Positions 7,066 to 13,889 of a DNA stretch of 14,130 bases are shown one piece after another. The stretch's first letter is position 1. Each line of letters starts with the position of its first letter. The translations under genes and the position numbers were made by a program. The notes below the pieces were generated by a model. The model was not told where the DNA came from and did not search any database. It saw nothing but the letters and a program-made list of their open reading frames with translations. Where the stretch lies: contig CAIRNC010000273.1 of assembly GCA_903879875.1 (NCBI GenBank), positions 1-14,130 on the forward strand, in the 5' to 3' direction. This DNA is from an uncultured Bacteroidota bacterium. Lineage in GTDB: Bacteria; Bacteroidota; Bacteroidia; Flavobacteriales; Flavobacteriaceae.

Positions 7066-8253
7066 TTAGTTTAAAATAGCTTCAATTCCAGGCAAGCTTT
7101 TTCCTTCTAACATTTCAAGCATGGCACCACCACCGGTTGAAACATAGCTCATTTTTTCTTCAAAACCGAATTGTTTTACAGCGGCAACCGAATCGCCTCC
7201 ACCAACAAGAGAAAACGAACCATTAGCAGTAGCTTCCGCAATATAATTCCCCAATTCAATAGTTCCATGTGCAAATTTTTCCATTTCAAAAACACCCAAT
7301 GGTCCATTCCAAAGAATGGTTTTTGATGCTAAAATAACTTCTTTAAAATTTACCAACGATTTTGGTCCTGCGTCAAGCCCTTGCCATCCATCAGGAATTT
7401 CTCGAACATCAACAATTTGAGTGTCGGCGTCTTTAGAGAAAGCATTGGCCGCAACTACATCGACTGGAATATGAATATGCACGTTTTTTTGTTTTGCTAA
7501 GCGTAAAATTTCCAAAGCCAATTCCATTTTATCGTCTTCACAAATAGAATCACCTATTTTTCCACCCAAAGCTTTAATGAACGTAAAAGTCATACCTCCA
7601 CCGATAATCATGTGATCTACTTTGTCTAAAATGTTTTCAATTACAGTGATTTTTGACGACACTTTACTTCCACCAAGTACTGCTGTTACAGGTTTTTTGG
7701 AATCTTTTAAAACTTTATTTAAGCTTTCAATTTCTTTGGCTAAAAGCAATCCAAAACATTTGTCGTTTGGAAAAAATTGAGCAATTATCGTTGTTGAAGC
7801 GTGTGCACGATGTGCTGTTCCGAAAGCATCATTTACATAAATGTCGCCTAAAGCTGCCAATTGTTTTGCAAAAGCAACATCTCCCGCTTCTTCTTCTTTG
7901 TAAAAACGTAAATTTTCTAACAATAAAACTTCTCCAGGTTTTAATTTTTCTGAAGCCGTTTTAGCCACTTCTCCAATACAATCAGCCGCAAATTTTACCG
8001 TAACACCTAGTATTTCTGAGGCTTTTTTCACAATGTGTTCTAATGAAAATTGGGCATCAACTCCTTTTGGTCTTCCTAAATGCGACATCAAAATCACACT
8101 TCCTCCATCGGCAAGAATTTTATCGATTGTTGGTTTTGCCGCTTCAATTCGCGTAGCATCGGTTACCTCAAAATTTTCGTCTAAAGGCACATTAAAGTCA
8201 ACACGGATTAAGGCTTTTTTATTTTGGAAATTGAAATCGTTGATAGTTTTCAT
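7066..8253 (-). CDS. pgk: Phosphoglycerate kinase
   Basis: Pgk interconverts 1,3-bisphosphoglycerate plus ADP with 3-phosphoglycerate plus ATP in glycolysis and gluconeogenesis. It is cytosolic. The 395-residue length is standard. The N-domain substrate basket shows RVDFNVP (17-23), SHLGRPKG (57-64) and LLLENLRFYKEEE (110-122), then NDAFGTAHRAHAS (141-153). The C-domain nucleotide side shows LGGSKVSSKI (193-202), WNGPLGVFE (315-323) and the signature GGGDSVAA (351-358). The last block STGGGAMLEMLEGK carries the glycine-rich phosphate-binding helix start. It has its own -7 box at 8288-8295. No intrinsic terminator is obvious before the next promoter at 6989-7021. Confidence 0.98.
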   Translation of the reverse strand: MKTINDFNFQNKKALIRVDFNVPLDENFEVTDATRIEAAKPTIDKILADGGSVILMSHLGRPKGVDAQFSLEHIVKKASEILGVTVKFAADCIGEVAKTASEKLKPGEVLLLENLRFYKEEEAGDVAFAKQLAALGDIYVNDAFGTAHRAHASTTIIAQFFPNDKCFGLLLAKEIESLNKVLKDSKKPVTAVLGGSKVSSKITVIENILDKVDHMIIGGGMTFTFIKALGGKIGDSICEDDKMELALEILRLAKQKNVHIHIPVDVVAANAFSKDADTQIVDVREIPDGWQGLDAGPKSLVNFKEVILASKTILWNGPLGVFEMEKFAHGTIELGNYIAEATANGSFSLVGGGDSVAAVKQFGFEEKMSYVSTGGGAMLEMLEGKSLPGIEAILN

Positions 8254-8287
8254 TGTTGTAGTTGTATTTAAAAAATTATTAGATTCA

Positions 8288-8295
8288 CAAATATA
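8288..8295 (-). promoter_or_regulatory. -7 promoter element of pgk
   Basis: The minus strand reads TATATTTG, a perfect TAnnTTTG match, 34 bases before the pgk ATG. No convincing -33 TTG lies about 20 bases upstream. Confidence 0.5.
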
Positions 8296-8343
8296 GGAAT
8301 TTTTTGGAACTTAAAAATAAGAAAAGCGCTAAAACTAACCCGA

Positions 8344-8355
8344 TTCGTTAACGAA
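8344..8355. promoter_or_regulatory. Perfect 12-base palindrome, possible operator
   Basis: TTCGTTAACGAA is a perfect inverted repeat in the gene-free 8254-8770 stretch, about 50 bases upstream of the pgk -7 box. Its symmetry would suit a dimeric DNA-binding protein, but no regulator is identified and a 12-base palindrome can occur by chance. Confidence 0.25.
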
Positions 8356-8425
8356 AACGTTGTAATTGACCGATTCAATGATTGATTACGGATTCCCAAA
8401 TTCAATATTAGGACAATCTTATGCT

Positions 8426-8710
8426 TAATCCAAAAAGAAAAAACGCGCCACAGATTTAAAAGATTTCTCAGATTCTTTTTACTGTTTTAATTTCACAATC
8501 CGTGAGAATCTGTGGAATCAGTGGCAAAATATCAGAGGTATTCCGTTTAGCGGATGGTCTTACCAAATTGTATGACTGCCTTTTTTTAATACCAAAAAGA
8601 AAAAACGAGTCACAGATTTCACAGATTTCACGGATTTTTTTACTGTTTTAATTTTATAATCTGTGAATCAGTGGCAAAAAAAACAGTGGTATTCCGTTTA
8701 GCAAATGTTC
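8426..8710. repeat. Two diverged tandem copies of a hairpin-forming intergenic repeat
   Basis: Copy A (about 8426-8558) and copy B (about 8587-8709) share, in order, CCAAAAAGAAAAAACG, CACAGATTT, TTTTTACTGTTTTAATTT, an AATCTGTG arm, ATCAGTGGCAAAA and GGTATTCCGTTTAGC. Each folds: in A, 8448-8456 CCACAGATT pairs with 8507-8515 AATCTGTGG; in B, 8611-8618 CACAGATT pairs with 8658-8665 AATCTGTG. The copies start 161 bases apart. No ORF or mobility gene is present. Together with the pgk and holB promoter boxes, they account for most of the 517 bases without a gene between pgk and holB. Confidence 0.8.
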
Positions 8711-8758
8711 ATTTTAAATTTTACAACAGTATAGTCTAGTATCTTTATAACTTTTAAA

Positions 8759-8766
8759 TATCTTTG
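8759..8766 (+). promoter_or_regulatory. -7 promoter element abutting the holB start codon
   Basis: TATCTTTG matches TAnnTTTG and ends 4 bases before the holB ATG at 8771. If used, transcription would begin at or within a few bases of the start codon, giving a leaderless mRNA. A weaker TATCTTTA at 8740-8747 is an alternative that would leave a short leader. Confidence 0.4.
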
Positions 8767-8770
8767 CTAT

Positions 8771-9919
8771 ATGCTTTTTTCACAAATTTTAGGTCAAGAT
8801 TATATAAAAAATCATTTAACCAAGAGTGCCACTTCTGGTCGTATTCCGCATGCGCAATTGTTTGTAGGTCCTGAAGGAAGTGGTACTTTGCCGATGGCAA
8901 TTGCTTATGCACAATACATTTTGTGCAACAATTCAGGGGATGAAAACACTAATGGAAACGCTTCTTGCAATCTGAAATTTGAACACTTTTCCCATCCGGA
9001 TTTGCATTTTATTTACCCAACGGTGAGTACTGAAGATGTAAAATCGAAACCTAAAAGTATTGATTTTATTGCCGATTGGCGACAATTTTTAAACGAAAAC
9101 CCTTACGGAAGTTTGTTTGATTGGTACCAAATGTTGGGCGTTAAAAACAAACAAGGCGAAATCAGGGTTGATGATGCTCAGGAAATATTGAAAGCTTTAG
9201 CCTTGAAATCCTATGAAGGCGGTTATAAAGTAATGATTGTTTGGATGGCCGACAAATTAAACATTGCCGCTTCCAATAAATTATTAAAATTATTAGAAGA
9301 GCCTACCGATAAAACCCTTTTTATCCTGATTTCTGAAAACGAAGAAGATATTATTCAGACCATTCGTTCCCGTTGTCAAGTGTTGCATTTTAGTGGGTTA
9401 AGCGAAAAAATTATTGCCGATGCATTGGTATTGCAAAAAGAAATAGACCCGCGAACTGCCACCAAAATGGCACATCAAGCACAAGGAAATTTCAATAAAG
9501 CATTGCAATTGTTGCAAACGGACAGTGAAGACGATTTTTTTGAAAAATGGTTTGTCGATTGGGTTCGTGCTGCTTTTAGAGCCAAAGGAAATGCGGCAGC
9601 CATTCAGGATTTAATTCAATGGAGCGAACTTATTGCGGGTTTAGGTCGAGAAACACAGAAGAAATTTTTGCATTATTGCATCGATATGTTTCGGCAGACG
9701 TTATTGTTGAATTACCAAACCACAAGTTTGGTTTATATTGAACCCAAAATAGCCGGGTTTAAGCTCGAAAATTTTGCGCCTTTTGTCAACGGAAATAATA
9801 TTCAAGATATTTTTAAAGAACTTTCTGACGCTATGTATCATATTGAACGCAATGGAAACGCAAAAATTATTTTGACCGATTTGTCTATAAAACTCACTCG
9901 TTTAATTCATAAAAAATAA
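8771..9919 (+). CDS. holB: DNA polymerase III delta' subunit
   Basis: The delta' subunit is part of the clamp-loader complex that opens the sliding clamp at primed DNA; it forms an AAA+ ring with delta and the tau/gamma subunits. The 382-residue product starts with the canonical FSQILGQDYIKNHL (3-16) and GRIPHAQLFVGPEGSG (23-38). The Walker A lysine is lost (GPEGSGTL, 33-40), which fits the non-hydrolysing role of delta'. NKLLKLLEEP (169-178), ILISENEEDIIQTIRSRCQ (185-203) with the SRC arginine-finger motif, and the C-terminal oligomerisation region follow. The first Met gives the family N-terminus. The DoxX-like gene starts 5 bases after its stop, so the two are likely co-transcribed. Confidence 0.93.
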   Translation: MLFSQILGQDYIKNHLTKSATSGRIPHAQLFVGPEGSGTLPMAIAYAQYILCNNSGDENTNGNASCNLKFEHFSHPDLHFIYPTVSTEDVKSKPKSIDFIADWRQFLNENPYGSLFDWYQMLGVKNKQGEIRVDDAQEILKALALKSYEGGYKVMIVWMADKLNIAASNKLLKLLEEPTDKTLFILISENEEDIIQTIRSRCQVLHFSGLSEKIIADALVLQKEIDPRTATKMAHQAQGNFNKALQLLQTDSEDDFFEKWFVDWVRAAFRAKGNAAAIQDLIQWSELIAGLGRETQKKFLHYCIDMFRQTLLLNYQTTSLVYIEPKIAGFKLENFAPFVNGNNIQDIFKELSDAMYHIERNGNAKIILTDLSIKLTRLIHKK

Positions 9920-9924
9920 AGCTC

Positions 9925-10308
9925 ATGAACAATATTGCCTCTATTTTGGTTTTGATTTTTTTGGCAGTTACTTTTATCCAATCGGGTTATGAAAAAACTA
10001 TCTATTGGAAAGACAATTTAGAATGGTTGAAAGGCCATTTTGCCAAAACACCTATAAAAAACGTAGTGCATTGGGCCTTGTTTCATGTCTTGGTTTTGGA
10101 ATTGATTTCGGGAATATTATGTATTTCTGGATGCTTACAATTGCTGATAAACAATGGCAGAACCGTAGGGTTATACGGCGCAATTTTCTCTTGCTTGACG
10201 CTAATCTTCTTATTAATCGGGCAACGCATGGCAAAAGATTATGATGGCGCCCGAACCATAGTCATCTATTTTATTCCAGCGGTGATGGCGGCGTATTGGT
10301 TGAGTTGA
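9925..10308 (+). CDS. Small four-helix membrane protein, DoxX-like
   Basis: A 127-residue inner-membrane protein with four predicted hydrophobic segments at about 4-20, 48-72, 80-98 and 109-126. The first helix with FIQSGYEKTIYWKDNLEWLK (17-36) and the later QRMAKDYDGARTI (100-112) resemble the DoxX/DoxD-like family common in Flavobacteriia. Function in this family is unclear. It starts 5 bases after holB, so expression from the holB promoter is likely. Its stop lies 6 bases from the convergent sirtuin gene. The family call rests on topology and remembered sequence patterns; the gene itself is solid. Confidence 0.75.
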   Translation: MNNIASILVLIFLAVTFIQSGYEKTIYWKDNLEWLKGHFAKTPIKNVVHWALFHVLVLELISGILCISGCLQLLINNGRTVGLYGAIFSCLTLIFLLIGQRMAKDYDGARTIVIYFIPAVMAAYWLS

Positions 10309-10314
10309 TTTAAT

Positions 10315-11022
10315 TTATCCTACGCTAATAAAGGAATCATAAACCATTTGCATTCCTTCAACCGCTTTTTTATTTACAAACTGTATGTCTCGCTTTTCAT
10401 CAAAATCCATTTTATTAATCATAGGATCAATAACTATCATTTGACTTCCAAATGGCACATAATCAGGAAGCGAATTGGCTGGATAAACTTGTAATGAAGT
10501 GCCAACTACCACACAAACGGCACAGGTCATAGCTTCTTTAATTGAATTATCTAACAAATCATTATCTAATCCTTCACCAAACCAAACGATATGTGGTCGC
10601 AATTGGCTTTGTTTTTCACATAAATCGCCAAGAACAATATCTTCCTCTTTTAAATAAATTAACGAACTATCAACGGTAGAACGTACTTTCATCAACTCAC
10701 CATGTAAATGAATCACTTTGGTAGAACCAGCTCTTTCGTGGAGATTGTCAACATTTTGCGTTACCACAGTTACATCATAATGTGTTTCTAATTTTGCAAT
10801 TAATTCATGTGCTAAATTAGGTTTTGCTTCTTTGCATTGTTTTCGCCTTTGGTTATAAAAATCCAATACTAATGAAGGATTCTTTTCCCAAGCTGATGGA
10901 GTGCATACATCTTCAATTTTAAAATTATTCCACAAGCCATCTTTGGAATCTCTGAAAGTTTGGAGTCCACTTTCTGCTGATATTCCTGCACCAGTGAAAA
11001 AGAGTATTTTTGGTTTTGACAT
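10315..11022 (-). CDS. Sir2-family NAD-dependent deacylase, class III type, without zinc cysteines
   Basis: A sirtuin that would remove acyl groups from protein lysines using NAD. The start at 11022 (235 residues) is preferred over 11046 because the -7 box at 11044-11051 overlaps the upstream ATG, and MSKPKILFFTGAGISAESG is the canonical N-terminus. Motifs: GAGISAESGLQTFRD (11-25), TQNVDNLHERAG (88-99), catalytic His107 in HLHGE, and GTSLQVYP near the C-terminal NAD site. Y56 and R59 (FYNQRR) match the YxxR of SIRT5/CobB-type desuccinylases. Unusually, the segment between HLHGE and LRPHIVWFGE contains a single Cys instead of the two CxxC zinc pairs. The gene converges on the DoxX-like gene. 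Confidence 0.92.
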   Translation of the reverse strand: MSKPKILFFTGAGISAESGLQTFRDSKDGLWNNFKIEDVCTPSAWEKNPSLVLDFYNQRRKQCKEAKPNLAHELIAKLETHYDVTVVTQNVDNLHERAGSTKVIHLHGELMKVRSTVDSSLIYLKEEDIVLGDLCEKQSQLRPHIVWFGEGLDNDLLDNSIKEAMTCAVCVVVGTSLQVYPANSLPDYVPFGSQMIVIDPMINKMDFDEKRDIQFVNKKAVEGMQMVYDSFISVG

Positions 11023-11043
11023 AAGTTTATTTGAATTATAAAA

Positions 11044-11051
11044 CAAAAATA
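11044..11051 (-). promoter_or_regulatory. -7 promoter element of the sirtuin gene, decides its start
   Basis: The minus strand reads TATTTTTG, a TAnnTTTG match. It overlaps the alternative upstream ATG (11046) and lies 21 bases before the ATG at 11022, so only the latter can be in the transcript if this box is used. Confidence 0.5.
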
Positions 11052-11147
11052 GTGATAATTGAGTTTTTTTTATATATCATAATGAGTAACATTGATTTAT
11101 CTACAAAAAAATAAAAGTGTTAAGACAAAAAATGACAAAGTTCTTTT

Positions 11148-11155
11148 TATATTTG
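11148..11155 (+). promoter_or_regulatory. -7 promoter element of the WYL regulator gene
   Basis: TATATTTG matches TAnnTTTG, 19 bases before the ATG at 11175, predicting a leader of about 10-15 bases. No clear -33 TTG is present; TTAAGACA at 11120-11127 is a poor match. Confidence 0.5.
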
Positions 11156-11174
11156 TTCAAATAATTAAATTTTT

Positions 11175-12173
11175 ATGGAAGACTTCAGTAAAAAAAGACT
11201 GTATAAAAAAATTATTGTAAAACTGCTTCGAGAAAAAAAACTTTCTATTGAAGAGCTTTTGACAGATTTAAATGATATTTTAAAAAACGAATACGGTTTT
11301 GAACCAATCTCCAGACGCACTTTTGATAGGGCCAAAGAAAGTTTGTTAGAGAACGGATACCAAATTAACTCTCGAAAGTTCAACGGTAAAAACTATTTTG
11401 TATTGGATGGTTTTCCTGAAAATATTACACTTACAGAGGAAGAAAAACTAACCTTCCCACTGCTATTAGGGCTATTAGATACAGAACGAACCATGAACGC
11501 TGTTGAATGGCTTAAATCAGCTTTAATGGATGAGTTTGATTATAGTGAAAATGATCTTAAAAGCTACCCTTATTTTGTGCATGTCCAACCTAGTTTAAAT
11601 CACAAAGACGAATTGTTATTGTTGGCCGGTCAAATCATTGAGTACATCAAAAAAGGTCAAGCGATATTATTTCAATACCAAAAGAAAACACATACAGAAT
11701 TTAAACAAGTGGCTCCGTTACAGATTCGGTACTATGATAATAGATATTATCTTCTGGCAAGCACAATTGATGTTACAACCCATAAACCAACCAACTTACT
11801 GCAAACTTTTACATTAGATATGTTTGTAGAAAAAAATGTACATCCCGCTGTTGATGAAAGTGATGAAAATGCTACAGAACCAAAATACATTTTTTTTGAT
11901 TATGATACTTTGTACAAAGCTACTCGATTAGAAGAACTGCTCAAGCACAGCTTAGGAATTTGGTATGATTGGAAAGAAAACAAACTCAAAACCTTTAGAT
12001 TAAAATTTACCGATTGGGCTATGGGGATTGTGAAAAACAAAAAAATCCATCCTTCTCAAAAAACAATCCAAGACACACCCGATAACTTAATTATTGAAAT
12101 TACTGTTTGGGAAAACCATGAAATGGATTATTTCTTGGGAAGGTTTGGCGATAAGTGTGAACGTTTGAATTGA
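11175..12173 (+). CDS. WYL-domain transcriptional regulator
   Basis: A 332-residue DNA-binding regulator of the HTH-WYL-WCX architecture. Residues about 8-75 form a winged helix (REKKLSIEELL, ISRRTFDRAKESLLENGYQI). The WYL core lies about 150-220, with KGQAILFQYQKKT (160-172), VAPLQIRYYDNRYYLLA (179-195) where RYYLLA stands for the WYL triad region, and LDMFVEK (214-220). The WCX-like C-terminus (about 270-332) ends LGRFGDKCERL. WYL proteins sense ligands, often nucleotides or nucleic acid, and frequently repress accessory or defence operons. Which genes this one controls is not evident. It converges on the GIY-YIG-like gene with 9 bases between stops, so it is not in that operon. Confidence 0.87.
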   Translation: MEDFSKKRLYKKIIVKLLREKKLSIEELLTDLNDILKNEYGFEPISRRTFDRAKESLLENGYQINSRKFNGKNYFVLDGFPENITLTEEEKLTFPLLLGLLDTERTMNAVEWLKSALMDEFDYSENDLKSYPYFVHVQPSLNHKDELLLLAGQIIEYIKKGQAILFQYQKKTHTEFKQVAPLQIRYYDNRYYLLASTIDVTTHKPTNLLQTFTLDMFVEKNVHPAVDESDENATEPKYIFFDYDTLYKATRLEELLKHSLGIWYDWKENKLKTFRLKFTDWAMGIVKNKKIHPSQKTIQDTPDNLIIEITVWENHEMDYFLGRFGDKCERLN

Positions 12174-12182
12174 AATCGTTCT

Positions 12183-12659
12183 TTAAATTTCGTTAGGTTG
12201 GTTTTTGTGAATAAATAGATATACGCCAGGTAGCATAGGTATATTTACAGTTTCTTGATAATTCAATGATATGCAATTTTGAAGTTCTTGAAGCATTGCT
12301 AGGTACATATTTTCATTTCTGGCATTCCAACTGCCCATATTTACATTTAATAATGGCTGTTGAAAAAGATTTTGAATAACATAGAATTGAAAGTCTTCAG
12401 CTATTTCTGCAGTTTCACAAATAAGATATTTCCATTCTCCCGTTTGTAAATAATTAGATATATTATTTTCTCCCTCCTTTGGATTTGGAATATTTAATCT
12501 TACTCTAGTTGTTCCGCTTGGTCTTTTTTCTTTAGTGATTCCAAAACCCAAATTTGATGCAATATGTTTTCTTAAGGCAGAACCTTCTACATTTCCAGTA
12601 CAGTGATTATTTCTTATTCTATCCCTAATTTTTGCTCCATCACCAACATAAATATTCAT
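12183..12659 (-). CDS. GIY-YIG-like nuclease-related protein with swapped motif halves
   Basis: A 158-residue protein beginning MNIYVGDGAKIRDRIRNNH. IYVG (3-6), R14 (10 residues after the Tyr, as in I-TevI) and H19 match the second strand and first helix of a GIY-YIG domain. ALRKHIASNLG (28-38) and PLLN (102-105) fit the rest of the fold. The first strand, expected before YVG, is missing from the N-terminus, but PGVYLFIHKNQPNEI occurs at the very C-terminus (144-158). Joined end to start, these give GVY-13 residues-YVG, the normal GIY-YIG spacing, so the domain looks circularly permuted or is a remnant of a tandem repeat. The Met start fits the -7 box at 12683-12690. The usual catalytic Glu seems to be Gln (Q91, in DFQFYVIQ). 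Nuclease activity is uncertain. Confidence 0.65.
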   Translation of the reverse strand: MNIYVGDGAKIRDRIRNNHCTGNVEGSALRKHIASNLGFGITKEKRPSGTTRVRLNIPNPKEGENNISNYLQTGEWKYLICETAEIAEDFQFYVIQNLFQQPLLNVNMGSWNARNENMYLAMLQELQNCISLNYQETVNIPMLPGVYLFIHKNQPNEI

Positions 12660-12682
12660 ATAAATCCAATTTTTAATAAATA

Positions 12683-12690
12683 CAAATTTA
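12683..12690 (-). promoter_or_regulatory. -7 promoter element of the GIY-YIG-like gene
   Basis: The minus strand reads TAAATTTG, a TAnnTTTG match, 23 bases before the ATG at 12659. It supports that start, since in-frame upstream codons have no Met before a stop near 12720. Confidence 0.45.
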
Positions 12691-12743
12691 TAAAAAAATC
12701 TTAAACTTAAATAACTTTGTCACTTTTTGACTAACCCGTATTT

Positions 12744-12751
12744 TACCTTTG
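12744..12751 (+). promoter_or_regulatory. -7 promoter element of the three-gene accessory operon
   Basis: TACCTTTG matches TAnnTTTG. Its last bases overlap the in-frame ATG at 12749, so that codon would not be transcribed; the ATG at 12770 is the consistent start. Candidate -33 TTGs are at 12717-12719 and 12727-12729, with 24 and 14 bases spacing, neither ideal. Confidence 0.5.
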
Positions 12752-12769
12752 CTTTTAAATCAATTATTT

Positions 12770-13387
12770 ATGCAAAATAAAATTCTATTTGAAGAGCGAA
12801 TAGCAGTTAATAATCAAAATCACATTTGCACGGAAATAATAAAAAATTACAGAATAGAGCAGGATATTAAAATTGATGATTTTGCATTTGCTTATGTGGT
12901 TTATGGTATCAATGAAAAACCTGTTTTGTTTCACATATACTTCAGTAATACCGACGAAGTTTTGCCCAAAAATGAATTTGACATTCACTTGCAAAATCTG
13001 AATCAGAAATCATTTTATGAGTTGTTATATTTGGTGACTTATTATGGATTTTTCAAAGAAGATGAGGATAATTTATCTCCAATTAAAGATAACAACAGTA
13101 CTGGTGCAGTAGCTTCCTACTTAGAAAGTACTAATGGTAAATTGTTGTATCATTACCAATTGGAGCAATTGTATTTATCATTATCCCAATCTAATATTGA
13201 AGAAGGGATTGCATTCAGAAAAGCCATCAACCTCAAAAGACATAGTGCTTTTGAAAAAGCCAGAACGATGTTTTTGCCTTCGGGTGAATCCTTGCTTGAA
13301 GTTTTAACAAAATATAGACACCGAGATTTTACTTTATATCCAAAAATAAAAGAAGCACTTAATTTGTTCAACTATTTAAACACCTAA
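12770..13387 (+). CDS. Hypothetical cytosolic protein, family not recognised
   Basis: A 205-residue soluble protein starting MQNKILFEERIAVNN. The in-frame ATG at 12749 lies in the promoter box and is rejected. There is no signal peptide or membrane segment. The N-terminal half is mixed alpha/beta with an acidic stretch (FKEDEDN). The middle has the polar NNSTGAVASYLESTNG, and the C-terminal half is helical and basic (KAINLKRHSAFEKARTMF, then EVLTKYRHRDFTLYPKIKEA). I do not recognise a domain or catalytic motif. The GNAT gene begins 5 bases after its stop, so they form an operon. It is divergent from the GIY-YIG-like gene with a shared 110-base promoter region. Base composition resembles the neighbours. 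Confidence 0.8.
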   Translation: MQNKILFEERIAVNNQNHICTEIIKNYRIEQDIKIDDFAFAYVVYGINEKPVLFHIYFSNTDEVLPKNEFDIHLQNLNQKSFYELLYLVTYYGFFKEDEDNLSPIKDNNSTGAVASYLESTNGKLLYHYQLEQLYLSLSQSNIEEGIAFRKAINLKRHSAFEKARTMFLPSGESLLEVLTKYRHRDFTLYPKIKEALNLFNYLNT

Positions 13388-13392
13388 ACGTA

Positions 13393-13875
13393 ATGATATT
13401 TATAAGAGAAGCAGGCCGCAGGCATGTTGATGCCATTGTTGACCAATGGAATGCATTAATGGAAATTCACAGAAATTTAGATGCCGATTTTTTCTATGCT
13501 ACTGAATATAGCGACGGAGATTACAAACATATCATTTCAGAAACTATTAATAATAAATCAGATGACAAAAAAATAATTATTGCCCTTCACAAAGATGCTG
13601 TTGTGGGTTATGTAACTATCGAAATAGTACGTTTTTCGATGTTGATGTATAATTTTGACCCATTTTGTGTTATCGGAGATATAATGATTGCGGAACCCTA
13701 TAGAAATAAAGGTTTAGGCAAGAAATTTATTGAAGAAGCCAAAAAAATAGCCAAAAAACAAAATGTAAAAAAGCTGATGCTTAATGTATTTGGAAAGAAT
13801 AAGACTTCTTATGAGTATTTTAAGCACTTAGGCTTTGAGGATATGATGTATCAAATGACGATGCTAATAGAATAA
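13393..13875 (+). CDS. GNAT-family N-acetyltransferase
   Basis: A 160-residue single-domain GNAT acetyltransferase using acetyl-CoA. Strands beta1-beta4 run through IIIALHKDAVVGYVTIEIV (61-79). Motif A is IGDIMIAEPYRNKGLG (94-109), with the pyrophosphate-binding loop R104-N-K-G107-L-G109, followed by helix KKFIEEAKKIAKK. Motif B includes LMLNVFGKNKTSYEYFKHLGFED. The helical N-terminus (VDQWNALMEIHRNLDADFF) resembles the substrate side of small-molecule or N-terminal acetyltransferases. The substrate cannot be told from sequence. It lies 5 bases after the hypothetical gene and 14 bases before the small membrane gene, so co-transcription is likely. Confidence 0.9.
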   Translation: MIFIREAGRRHVDAIVDQWNALMEIHRNLDADFFYATEYSDGDYKHIISETINNKSDDKKIIIALHKDAVVGYVTIEIVRFSMLMYNFDPFCVIGDIMIAEPYRNKGLGKKFIEEAKKIAKKQNVKKLMLNVFGKNKTSYEYFKHLGFEDMMYQMTMLIE

Positions 13876-13889
13876 AAAATCAAAAAAAA

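Noticed and set aside
7653..8296. Two plus-strand ORFs (103 and 87 codons) over pgk
   Set aside because: Antisense to a fully conserved pgk reading frame and without start context.
8426..8710. CRISPR array
   Set aside because: Only two long, diverged repeat units with internal stems and no short identical repeats with unique spacers; no cas genes.
10005..10244. ORFs in both other orientations over the DoxX-like gene
   Set aside because: The frame at 9925-10308 has clear membrane-protein character and follows holB by 5 bases; the others are shadows.
12660..12720. Upstream extension of the GIY-YIG-like protein to recover a missing N-terminal GIY strand
   Set aside because: The frame stays open to a stop near 12720 but has no Met, no G-I/V-Y motif, and contains the likely promoter of the gene.
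13393..13875. GNAT toxin of a toxin-antitoxin pair
   Set aside because: The preceding gene encodes a 205-residue protein without a ribbon-helix-helix or other antitoxin signature.
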